Below, piece by piece: positions 18,284 through 26,825 of a DNA stretch of 59,040 bases. The position numbers were made by a program, and so were the translations under genes. The first letter of the stretch is position 1. Each line of letters starts with the position of its first letter. The notes under the pieces were generated by a model, which was given only the letters and a program-made list of their open reading frames with translations, was not told the DNA's origin and ran no database searches. Source of the stretch: Planctomycetaceae bacterium (GTDB lineage: Bacteria; Planctomycetota; Planctomycetia; Pirellulales; Lacipirellulaceae); contig PATG01000018.1 of the NCBI GenBank assembly GCA_002713555.1, forward strand, positions 209,559 through 268,598, in the 5' to 3' direction.

Positions 18284-20080
18284 ATGGTCTCAATACAAAC
18301 GGTTCAAGAGTATGTCGAGTCTCAGTGGGGTTTCAGCTCATTTCGTCCCCTTCAGCAAGAGGCGATCGAGTTGGTGTTGTCTGGGTGTGATTCGGTGGTC
18401 GTATTGCCAACGGGTGGCGGCAAGTCGCTCTGTTTTCAAGCTCCCGCTTGTGTTTTGGACGGGTTGGCGGTAGTCGTATCGCCACTTATTTCGTTGATGA
18501 AGGATCAGGTTGATGCGCTACGTGCCATGGGCGTGGCCGCGTCTGTTTACAATAGTACATTGCTCCACAGTGAGCGGGACGCCGTGATCGAAGCAATTCG
18601 TTCTGATGCACTCAAACTTCTCTACCTGGCTCCAGAAAGCTTGCTCAACGAACATATGTTGGATTTGCTGGCCAGCGTCCCTCTTTCGCTGTTTGCGATT
18701 GACGAAGCCCATTGCATTAGCTCCTGGGGTCATGACTTTCGTCCTGAGTATCGTGGCTTGCGTCAGTTAAAAAATCGCTTCGCCGGAGTCGCTTTGCATG
18801 CGTACACGGCGACGGCGACCGAAGAGGTGCGTCAGGATATCTCCAGACAGTTAGGTCAGGACGATCCGACGATGCTGGTGGGTTCGTTTGACCGACCCAA
18901 TCTCAACTATCGAGTGAAGCGTCGAGCAGGAGGTATTCGACAGATTGTTGATATCGTAGAAAAACATTCCAAAGAATCCGGAATTATTTATTGCATTTCA
19001 CGGAAGGAAGTAGAGCAAACTTCGGCTGAACTTAACGCTATGGGTTATCAAACGGCACCCTACCATGCAGGTTTGTCGGACAAAGATCGACAAAAGAATC
19101 AGGAGGATTTTTTACAAGAACGCATTGACATTATTGTGGCAACGGTTGCTTTTGGAATGGGTATCGATAAATCCAATGTACGATTTGTTTTACATGCTGG
19201 CATGCCAAAATCACTTGAAGCCTACCAACAAGAAAGTGGCCGTGCAGGTCGCGATGGGCTTGAAGCGGATTGTTGTCTCCTGTTCAGTGGTCGTGATTTG
19301 CATACGTGGAAACACTTGATGAGTGAATCCCAGGAAGCAAATCAAGGCGCCTTAAAATCACTCTTTGCCATTGACCGATTTTGCAAATCCGTCACATGCC
19401 GTCACCGTGCATTAGTAGAACATTTTGGACAATCTTTTGAGCGAGATGATTGTGGTGCCTGCGATATTTGTCTTGGTGAATTTCAGCAAGTTGAAGAACC
19501 TTTGTTAATTGCACAGAAAATTCTATCCTGTGTGGCTCGACTTGAACAAAGGTTTGGTGCGGACTATACGACTCAGGTGCTTGTCGGCTCAGAAGAGAAA
19601 AGGATTTTTGAGCGCAAACACAACCAACTTAGTACCTACGGAATATTGTCAGAATACCCCAAGGCCACAATTCGAGATTGGCTTGAGCAATTGGTAGGGC
19701 AGGGGTGCGCTGTTAAAGCGACCGAGTACAATCTGGTACATTTAACCGAGTTGGGACGGCAAGTGCTGCGTGGTGAGCACACACCCATGCTGATCCGGCC
19801 CAAGCAAAAGAAAAACTCTCGTTTATCACGCACTAACACAACAGATGCCTGGGATGGTGTCGATCGCGAACTTTTCGAATCGTTGCGTGTGTTGAGAAGA
19901 AAGTTGGCAGCAGAGCGAGACGTGCCAGCGTATATCGTTTTTGGCGATGCAAGTTTGCGTGACATGGCTCGACGGCGACCTACGACATCGGAAAGTTTTT
20001 TAGATGTGCATGGCGTTGGCCACAAGAAATTGGCAGATTATGGTGAGCAATTTCTAGCCCATATTCTGGAAAATTGCTAA
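18284..20080 (+). CDS. recQ: ATP-dependent DNA helicase RecQ
   Basis: RecQ unwinds DNA 3'-5' during recombination and fork repair. The 598-residue protein has the SF2 helicase core: motif 0 FGFSSFRPLQQEAI-like (GFSSFRPLQQEAI), Walker A LPTGGGKSLCFQ, DEAH box (FAIDEAHCISSWGHDFRPEY), TATAT (motif III) and QESGRAGRDG (motif VI). The RecQ-C region follows with a four-Cys zinc site (TCRHRALV and CGACDIC) and a winged helix. The C-terminal HRDC domain (residues about 510-595) contains ERDVPAYIVFGDASLRDMA. Length and domain order fit full-length RecQ. It ends ten bases from the convergent vWA gene with no terminator visible between. Confidence 0.96.
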   Translation: MVSIQTVQEYVESQWGFSSFRPLQQEAIELVLSGCDSVVVLPTGGGKSLCFQAPACVLDGLAVVVSPLISLMKDQVDALRAMGVAASVYNSTLLHSERDAVIEAIRSDALKLLYLAPESLLNEHMLDLLASVPLSLFAIDEAHCISSWGHDFRPEYRGLRQLKNRFAGVALHAYTATATEEVRQDISRQLGQDDPTMLVGSFDRPNLNYRVKRRAGGIRQIVDIVEKHSKESGIIYCISRKEVEQTSAELNAMGYQTAPYHAGLSDKDRQKNQEDFLQERIDIIVATVAFGMGIDKSNVRFVLHAGMPKSLEAYQQESGRAGRDGLEADCCLLFSGRDLHTWKHLMSESQEANQGALKSLFAIDRFCKSVTCRHRALVEHFGQSFERDDCGACDICLGEFQQVEEPLLIAQKILSCVARLEQRFGADYTTQVLVGSEEKRIFERKHNQLSTYGILSEYPKATIRDWLEQLVGQGCAVKATEYNLVHLTELGRQVLRGEHTPMLIRPKQKKNSRLSRTNTTDAWDGVDRELFESLRVLRRKLAAERDVPAYIVFGDASLRDMARRRPTTSESFLDVHGVGHKKLADYGEQFLAHILENC

Positions 20081-20089
20081 ATGTACGAA

Positions 20090-22360
20090 TTATACCAATC
20101 CCCATCGCTTGCGCAAAAACCATTCGCAACAAAGCAATCCAACGAGTGAAAAGAGCATGGGCCAGGAGTCCCACAGGGATTGCTCTTGTTTGATCTCTTC
20201 TTCAAATTCTTGGGTACGTGATTTGAGTTGTTCGAGCAAATCTGGCAAATCCTCAGGCGCAAGTCCTGCACCCCCTGCATCAGCAGTAAGACCTGCCAGC
20301 GAAGACAATAGGGTCGGTTCAGCAGCCGGTTGATCGAGTTCCATATCGAGATCAGGAACAGTGAACCTTGCTTGTGCTGTACCCAGAAGTTTGTTGTCGT
20401 TGGTCGCAGTCACTAGCACTTTATAGTCACCTGGCAAAGTTGTCTGAGTAAATGTACCGACTAATTTTTCTCCTCGATGGCTTGGTTGCAGAGATGCCAT
20501 GGATCCGTCCGGTAGCTCGACTTGGATATCGAAAGACATTGCTGATGTCGTATTACGATTTGTTTCAGAAACTCCTAGTAAGAACTCGACATGACTGCCT
20601 CGTTGGTATCGGCGACCATCCAAGCGAACCCAGACGGATTCGCTATCGGTGTCGTCTTTGCGTGCTAGCCACATGACGAGTTGTCGCCAGAAACGGCGGT
20701 ACACATCTCCAAAACCTTCCATTTGCCAATGCCAGGTGGAGTCGATAGCAAATGCTAATGTTCTGCCATGGCCCCAGGCGCCTGCTACCAGCAAGGGCCA
20801 GCTGTTGGAATCTGCCGAGGTAGCGATCAATTGTGCATTGGGTTTGAGGGAGAAACGCTCGAAACGATTTGCTCCGTCGAGAGCAGGAAGTTTTGCCCAA
20901 TTGATATCAAGTTCATTGAAGAGGACAATCGGATGCAGATTTTCACCCAAGGGTTGGGGAGAGAATTGCAAAGGTCCACGGACATGCATATCCTGGCGTA
21001 TGGGTTCGCCAAAATTTTGTCGTTCGGCTCGTCCAATTTGAATAGGCAACAGCGGTGCAATCGGAGAGTCACGGAATCCGCCAGGTCCAAAGCTATGAAA
21101 TCCACCCAGCATGGCCAATCCTGCACCTTTGTCCACAGCTAGTGCAATTTGTTTCCAGGTAGGAAAGTCGAGCGCATTTATGTCGACGTCCGCTAACAAG
21201 AAGACATCGAAGGCCCCTTCCTCAAGTGTGGAATGCAAGTTGATTCTTGCTTTGCTGTAGTTCAGCATTTCGTAGCGGACATTCAAGTCGGCATGAGCGG
21301 CCAGCGCGGAGCGGATAAAACGCGGTTCTATTCCTGCATGTCCTCCTTGACGTGAGGCCCCGGCCAGGAAGAGGATATTAATTCCACCTTTACGTACAGA
21401 AACAAAAGTGCTTTGACTGTTGTTTGAATTTACCAGCTCTCCAGCAGGCTGGTCGATTTGAACGGAGATTTTATACTCGCCTGCATGCACGGGGGTGTAG
21501 CTAAGGGGTACTGTGATACGTTTGTGTTGACTATCGATGAGCACCTGGCGGGTATCGACAATTTCCATTTTTCCCTCGGTGTTTTCCCAAAGCAACTGAA
21601 CTTTGTGGGATTGGTTGGTATAGCCATCCGCGCTGACAGTTGCTTGCACAGTCACGGGAGTTTCAGCGAAGACAACGTCGTTTACCAGCAGGTCCTCGAT
21701 ACGCAGATCAGATTGCAATCCGAAAGCTGGTTTGCCAAAGGGGAAGGTATAGAGCGGAATATTATCTATAGCCAGGCGTCTTACGACAGTTTGGGGTTGA
21801 ACATCATGTGGAGCGAAGGCACGTTGCGCCCCATCGCTGAGCAACAGAACTGCTACGATCTTCTGATGGGCCTCGTGCGTTAACACATCTTCCAGGGCAG
21901 AACCTATAGCCGATTGTGGTCCGTTGGGTTCATCAGGCAAGTTGGCTATTCCATCTGTAAGTTGGACAGGCTTTGTTGACTCATCGAATTGGTAGATTTT
22001 GAGATCCCATGTGTCACTAAGTTCTGATAGCTGTTCTTGTGAATCAGCAAGTACAGCCTTGAGTGCATTCCAGCGTGAAGCATTGTTTAAGGAATCGGCA
22101 ATTTGCATGCTACGTGAATTATCGAGTAGTAGTACGAGTGATCCTGGGATGCGCTCTGTTACGGTCGCAACGAGCGTAGGCCGACACATGATAAGTAGCA
22201 GTAGAATGGCAGTGGCACAACGTAGTACAAAGAGCGACAATCGCTTTTTACGAGAAATGCGATCCGTGGCGGGGCCCACCAGCATCACTAGAACCAGAAC
22301 CAGGGCGACTGCCACGGTAAATCCAGTTCCTCCAACAGGTGAGAAGCTCCAGGAGTTCAC
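20090..22360 (-). CDS. Membrane-anchored vWA/BatB-like protein with glutamine-amidotransferase-like fold
   Basis: From the GTG at 22360 the protein has 756 residues; the GTG overlaps the stop of the BatA-domain gene (GTGA), which decides the start. Two N-terminal helices (FTVAVALVLVLVMLVG and LFVLRCATAILLLLIMC) are followed by a vWA-like domain with LVLLLDNSRSMQIAD, a degenerate MIDAS DxSxS in which Asn replaces the first x. Immunoglobulin-like regions follow, then a ThuA/GATase-like segment (INILFLAGASRQGG, AMLGGFHSFGPGGF) and a C-terminal helix. It is the last gene of a MoxR-DUF58-BatA-vWA operon. Members of this planctomycete cluster are envelope proteins of unknown role, often compared with Bacteroides aerotolerance (Bat) proteins. 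Confidence 0.82.
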   Translation of the reverse strand: MNSWSFSPVGGTGFTVAVALVLVLVMLVGPATDRISRKKRLSLFVLRCATAILLLLIMCRPTLVATVTERIPGSLVLLLDNSRSMQIADSLNNASRWNALKAVLADSQEQLSELSDTWDLKIYQFDESTKPVQLTDGIANLPDEPNGPQSAIGSALEDVLTHEAHQKIVAVLLLSDGAQRAFAPHDVQPQTVVRRLAIDNIPLYTFPFGKPAFGLQSDLRIEDLLVNDVVFAETPVTVQATVSADGYTNQSHKVQLLWENTEGKMEIVDTRQVLIDSQHKRITVPLSYTPVHAGEYKISVQIDQPAGELVNSNNSQSTFVSVRKGGINILFLAGASRQGGHAGIEPRFIRSALAAHADLNVRYEMLNYSKARINLHSTLEEGAFDVFLLADVDINALDFPTWKQIALAVDKGAGLAMLGGFHSFGPGGFRDSPIAPLLPIQIGRAERQNFGEPIRQDMHVRGPLQFSPQPLGENLHPIVLFNELDINWAKLPALDGANRFERFSLKPNAQLIATSADSNSWPLLVAGAWGHGRTLAFAIDSTWHWQMEGFGDVYRRFWRQLVMWLARKDDTDSESVWVRLDGRRYQRGSHVEFLLGVSETNRNTTSAMSFDIQVELPDGSMASLQPSHRGEKLVGTFTQTTLPGDYKVLVTATNDNKLLGTAQARFTVPDLDMELDQPAAEPTLLSSLAGLTADAGGAGLAPEDLPDLLEQLKSRTQEFEEEIKQEQSLWDSWPMLFSLVGLLCCEWFLRKRWGLV

Positions 22361-24489
22361 GCTGCGCTCCGATAAAAACGATTGGAGAGCAAGTGTTCTG
22401 TGCTCCAGACCAGGGCAACCAGGGTGATCACCCAAGAAAATAATTCACGCCCACTACGACCTATGTCAACATACAGTTCCACATCTTTGAGCGTTTGTGC
22501 AATTTCTACGCGCTCTTGAGGAAGCGCATTGGTCAATTGCTCAAGATCTATTCGATGAAGTCGACTTAAGTCAGGAGAGGCATTGATACTAAATCCTCTT
22601 TCGAGATTTCCGGAGTTTCCTCCTGAAACTACCCTGTAGTTGCCAAGAGCGTGGGTTGTGCCAATGCGAATCGCATTTTCGCCAGGTGGTAAAGTGCGGC
22701 GAATCGATTCGCCACCGGGATCGCGTAAAACGTAGTTGGACACTCCTTGCTTGGGAGCAAGACGCAGGGTCACTATTTCACCAGCGAAGAAGCCAAGTGA
22801 CTCGGTATCTTGTTGGGCCAGGTAGCCGCAGAGCTGGTTTGAAATTGCTACGAATGGCCACGGTTCAGGTCCTGTTGGCAAAAGGTTCCAGGGCTCTCGG
22901 CCTTGTGGTTCTAGAGGATCCGAAATAGGTGTGGTCAAACAGAGAATGCGTCCTCTACCCAGAGGGCGTTCCAAGAGAGCTGGGCGGTCGTTGGCAAAAC
23001 GTGCAACCACATAAACGTCTGCTGCAAGATCTGCGAATTCCCAGTATTTCCAAACGGGATAGACTTTCCAGGGAATGTTTTCGGCGTAGTCTTTCAAACC
23101 AGCCAGTGCAGGGTGGGCAAAGTTACGAGGGCGTAGATAGGTTGCGTAGCGTGAACGTAATTTGAGTTTTCCGGGAAGTAATTGTTGCACAATAGTTTCG
23201 TTAAAACCGTTTAATCGTGCCCGATGTCCCAAAAAGACTCCTACACCTCCCCCATTGGAAGCGTATTGAATAATCCTCTGCCAAAAATTTTCGGAAAGTG
23301 GAGGTGGGTCGAGGAGACATACTACCGCATAATTTTCTAGTTGCAGGTTTGCTGCTTGCGAAAAAATTTCCGAAGTACAAACATACTGCACATCAGAGCG
23401 GTCGCTAATTAGCTCAGGACTAAGCGCTTCATGCAAAAAAAGTGTGTCCTTCACATTCTCACCCAACAGCAATATTTGAGCTGGTGGTCGTACTTCTACG
23501 GAAAAGTAGCGAGTGTTATCAACTTCAAGAGGATCTCTGGTTGCCAGACGGACATAACCTTGATGTGTACCTAGAGACAAGTCGCCGAGCTCAAAAGTTA
23601 TTTGGCCATTACCATCTTCGGATAGTTGCACATGGCGTTGTCCGCGTTTTACAGCTTGTTCTGCAGAGGTGGATAGAAAGATTTCTGCCAGTGGATCATC
23701 GGACATGCCTGTCGCTTTGACCGGGACTTCAAGATGTAGTGGTTGTCCTGGGCGTAAGATATTGTTGCGTAGTTTCAGCTTACCGAGTGCCATATTCTGT
23801 GTGTCTTCTACTCCTACATCGACTACATAGATACGCACATCCGGTGATTTCAACAGTAATTCGCGGATAGATTCGATGGCTTCTTCTGTCCACTCGGCAG
23901 CTGCCATATCGCTAAACAAGAAGACTTCTTGGCGATGATCAGTGCGGTCAGCGACCAATTGGATGGCTTCTTGTACGACAATTTCCAAAGAGCGTGGATT
24001 GCTTTCGGGAGTCAGGTTGCTTAGTCGGGCTTCTGCCGTGCTGATATCAACGACGAACCCCCCCGACAAACGGCTGCGATCCATGACAGCAACTTCGGAG
24101 TTTGCTGGCAAACGTTTGACTAACCAATGAGCCATGTCGGTCGCTTGTTGCTGACGATTCCGATTTTCGTGGATGTACTGCATGCGAAGTGAGTTGTCAA
24201 CAACCAGCGCAACAGCAAGAGGTGCCCCCTCTTTGCCTCGCAGACCCGTGCCTTTGAGAGTTGGGCGTGCCAGGGCGAAAGCCAATCCAGCAATCAGGAG
24301 GCACCGCAAGGCTAGTAACAACCAGTGTCGCAGATTTAGACGTCGTCGATTGGCTTGTTGTCGTTTGCGAACGAATTGTAAAGCAGGGAAAACAAGTTTG
24401 CGCGGCTGACGGCGCATGACGAGATGCAGTAGAAGTGGCACGGCTACTAATGCCGCACCTCCTAAGAGTGCAGGTGTTATAAACCCCAT
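22357..24489 (-). CDS. BatA-domain (aerotolerance regulator N-terminal) membrane protein
   Basis: The 710-residue protein begins with MGFITPALLGGAALVAVPLLLH and a second helix LLLALRCLLIAGLAFALA, the BatA N-terminal signature. A vWA-like domain (VALVVDNSLRMQYI; MIDAS incomplete because Leu replaces the second Ser) spans about residues 90-240. An immunoglobulin-like middle region, a GATase-like segment with ILLLGENVKDT and a C-terminal helix (ELFSWVITLVALVWSTEHLL) follow. It is predicted to sit in the inner membrane with the bulk in the periplasm. It is 18 bases downstream of the DUF58 gene and overlaps the next gene by four bases. Confidence 0.85.
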   Translation of the reverse strand: MGFITPALLGGAALVAVPLLLHLVMRRQPRKLVFPALQFVRKRQQANRRRLNLRHWLLLALRCLLIAGLAFALARPTLKGTGLRGKEGAPLAVALVVDNSLRMQYIHENRNRQQQATDMAHWLVKRLPANSEVAVMDRSRLSGGFVVDISTAEARLSNLTPESNPRSLEIVVQEAIQLVADRTDHRQEVFLFSDMAAAEWTEEAIESIRELLLKSPDVRIYVVDVGVEDTQNMALGKLKLRNNILRPGQPLHLEVPVKATGMSDDPLAEIFLSTSAEQAVKRGQRHVQLSEDGNGQITFELGDLSLGTHQGYVRLATRDPLEVDNTRYFSVEVRPPAQILLLGENVKDTLFLHEALSPELISDRSDVQYVCTSEIFSQAANLQLENYAVVCLLDPPPLSENFWQRIIQYASNGGGVGVFLGHRARLNGFNETIVQQLLPGKLKLRSRYATYLRPRNFAHPALAGLKDYAENIPWKVYPVWKYWEFADLAADVYVVARFANDRPALLERPLGRGRILCLTTPISDPLEPQGREPWNLLPTGPEPWPFVAISNQLCGYLAQQDTESLGFFAGEIVTLRLAPKQGVSNYVLRDPGGESIRRTLPPGENAIRIGTTHALGNYRVVSGGNSGNLERGFSINASPDLSRLHRIDLEQLTNALPQERVEIAQTLKDVELYVDIGRSGRELFSWVITLVALVWSTEHLLSNRFYRSAA

Positions 24490-24507
24490 CCTTAATCCCT
24501 TATTGGT

Positions 24508-25404
24508 TTAACCGCAATTGCGTCGATTTACCAAGTACTCCGTTAACGCACGATCAAACTGCATACTCGTGTCTAACGGGACATAATCGATTCCGCTCTG
24601 ACGGCACTCCCGCTCATATCCCAATCGAAAATCTCGAATTTCTTCCAAGTAATCTTTCCGATAGGCATCCGCATTCACTTCCAGGCTTTCGTAGGACTCT
24701 GGGTCTTCGAGTTCAACAAGTCCTTCGAACGGAAAACTGACTTCTGCTTGATCAAGCACATGAAACAGGACGACATCATGTCCCCCATGTCGTAGGCGCC
24801 GGAGTGAGGCAATGACTTCATCTGGGTCTGCCAGCAAATCGCTGAATATCATCACCAAACTACTGTGCCGTAGCATTGCGGCTAATTGGCTGAGACTACG
24901 ACCGATGTCTGTTTTTTCGCGAGGTTTCAGTTTGGCTAGATGCGATAGAATATTACCAATTTGCTGGCGTTTAGACTTTGGAGCCAGACTATCGACGATC
25001 TTTTCGCCAAATGTAACAAGTCCAACGGGGTCATTCTGGTGAATCATCAAATAGCAAAGTGCAGCAGCAAGGCAAATGGAATACTCAAATTTAGTTAATT
25101 CTTGTTCGAAGCTATAGGCCATTGAAGCGCTCAAATCCATAGCCAGGTAGCCTGTAAGATTGGTTTCAGCTTCAAACTTTTTGACATAGTATTTGTCAGT
25201 TTTGGCATAGACGAGCCAATCGATATCGTCGGGATTATCTCCAGGCGCGTACTTGCGATGTTCGCTAAACTCAACCGAAAAACCATGGAAAGGACTAGCG
25301 TGGAGACCTTGCAAGAATCCCTTGACAATAAACTGAGCGCGCAAATCTAGGCGTGAAATCTGCCGAATAACTTCGGGCTTAAGATATTTTTCGAGGGTGG
25401 CCAT
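24508..25404 (-). CDS. DUF58 domain protein
   Basis: The 298-residue protein carries the DUF58 signature: FHGFSVEFSEHRKYAPGD then DIDWLVYAKTDKYYVKKFEAE. It is followed by a vWA fold whose MIDAS reads MDLSASMAYS with later Thr/Asp positions (SLVMIFSDLLADPDEV). DUF58 proteins are nearly always encoded directly after a MoxR ATPase and are thought to be its substrates or partners. This gene starts five bases after the moxR stop. It has no signal peptide or membrane helix, so it is probably cytoplasmic or peripheral at the membrane. Confidence 0.92.
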   Translation of the reverse strand: MATLEKYLKPEVIRQISRLDLRAQFIVKGFLQGLHASPFHGFSVEFSEHRKYAPGDNPDDIDWLVYAKTDKYYVKKFEAETNLTGYLAMDLSASMAYSFEQELTKFEYSICLAAALCYLMIHQNDPVGLVTFGEKIVDSLAPKSKRQQIGNILSHLAKLKPREKTDIGRSLSQLAAMLRHSSLVMIFSDLLADPDEVIASLRRLRHGGHDVVLFHVLDQAEVSFPFEGLVELEDPESYESLEVNADAYRKDYLEEIRDFRLGYERECRQSGIDYVPLDTSMQFDRALTEYLVNRRNCG

Positions 25405-25409
25405 AGGGA

Positions 25410-26429
25410 CTACTCACCGTACTTCGCAATTTCCGGAACCGCGATAGCCTCCAAGAGTTTGGCGATGACATCTTCAGTCGTCATCCCTTCGGCTTGAGCT
25501 TGAAAATTTGTGCTTACTCGATGGCGGAGTACAGGGATCGCTACTTTTTGAACATCCTCGATTGCTACGGTAAAACGTCCGTCCATTGCGGCAAGTGCCT
25601 TGCCTCCGTGGATGAGAAACTGACCTGCACGAGGACCTGCACCCCAATCAACGAGTTCTTTGACAAAGTCTGGTGCGGTTTCATCTTTGGGTCGTGTTGC
25701 GCGAACCAGCGCAGCAACATACTTAATGATGTATTCACTGACAGCGACCGACCCGACCAACTTTTGGAGATTTAAAATGGCCCGTGAGGAAAGTACTTTT
25801 GAGACATCTGGCTGTTCGTGACGAGTTGTTGAGGTGAGAATTTGTTCTTCTTCGCTGGCCGTAGGATAATCAACTTTGATGTTGAACATAAAGCGGTCAA
25901 GCTGGGCTTCAGTGAGTGGATAAGTCCCTTCTTGCTCGATAGGGTTTTGTGTAGCAATGGTAAAGAATGGCTCAGGAAGGGGGTAAGTAGTTTGGCCAAC
26001 AGTGACATCGCGCTCTTGCATTGCCTGCAATAGGGCAGCTTGTGTCTTGGGTGGAGTGCGATTGATTTCATCTGCCAACAGGATGTTCGTAAAAACGGGT
26101 CCTTCCACAAAGCGAAAGCTACGTCGCCCATGTTCGTCTTCATCCAGTACGTTAGTTCCAGTGATATCCGAAGGCATCAAGTCGGGTGTGAATTGTATGC
26201 GTTTGAAATTAAGATCTAGTATCTGGGAGAGCGTACTTACCATGAGAGTCTTAGCGAGCCCTGGCACACCTTCTAGAAGGCAATGCCCGCGCGTGAAAAT
26301 AGCAGCAAAGATTTGTTCGATCACTTCATCTTGACCGATAATTACCTTTTGAAGCTCTTGCTGCATAACTTGTCGATGCTGGCTAAACTCTTTAAGAAGG
26401 TCACCCAAAGTGCGCGTTTTTGTGGTCAA
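25410..26429 (-). CDS. MoxR-family AAA+ ATPase
   Basis: MoxR ATPases are chaperone-like AAA+ proteins that work with vWA-domain partners. From the TTG at 26429, preceded by AAGGA eight bases upstream, the protein has 339 residues, the usual MoxR length. The frame is open for another 99 codons upstream, but those residues are non-homologous looking. Walker A is GVPGLAKT, Walker B NILLADEINR, sensor 1 FFTIATQNPIEQEGTYPLTEAQLDRF, and the lid contains WGAGPRAGQFLI. It is the first gene of the operon MoxR-DUF58-BatA-vWA, divergent from the DUF4159 protein. Confidence 0.93.
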   Translation of the reverse strand: MTTKTRTLGDLLKEFSQHRQVMQQELQKVIIGQDEVIEQIFAAIFTRGHCLLEGVPGLAKTLMVSTLSQILDLNFKRIQFTPDLMPSDITGTNVLDEDEHGRRSFRFVEGPVFTNILLADEINRTPPKTQAALLQAMQERDVTVGQTTYPLPEPFFTIATQNPIEQEGTYPLTEAQLDRFMFNIKVDYPTASEEEQILTSTTRHEQPDVSKVLSSRAILNLQKLVGSVAVSEYIIKYVAALVRATRPKDETAPDFVKELVDWGAGPRAGQFLIHGGKALAAMDGRFTVAIEDVQKVAIPVLRHRVSTNFQAQAEGMTTEDVIAKLLEAIAVPEIAKYGE

Positions 26430-26825
26430 ACTTTCGATCCTTAAGTTGGCAAGGTAAGCGGAACCCGATCGACGAGAACCGGTTTCATAACGTTTAGGTA
26501 GCTCGTGGCAGAAACGACAGGCAACGAAGTCAAGTAATTTTTGAAGACTTTCGTTTCTTCTACTAGCATCATGAAGGAGGAAAATAGGAGTTTCGAAACG
26601 GGTTCTTGTGTTGGTCCCAATGGGCTGGTACTGGTTTGATGGACTAAACCCCTGGGCTAGCAAGGTTCTGTGCGAGAACTGTCGCCTCAGACGTCGTAGA
26701 CCAATTGCCAATTCTATCGGTCCCACGCGCTGCAGACAATGTAGGCCTGCCAGGCATGCATTGTTTCCCCAGCTATCGCACCTTACGATAGAGGTGGACT
26801 TAATCTCTACCCAGAAGAGACATTC
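26430..26825. other. Divergent intergenic region between moxR and the DUF4159 gene
   Basis: About 400 bases contain no supported gene. The open frame upstream of the moxR TTG is rich in Arg, has no homology that I recognise and lacks a good start. Promoters of the two divergent transcription units should be here, but I saw no clear consensus pair. Confidence 0.4.

Noticed and set aside
25410..26726. A 438-residue MoxR with an N-terminal extension
   Set aside because: The first 99 residues are Arg-rich and unlike any domain. The TTG at 26429 has a ribosome-binding site and gives the normal length.
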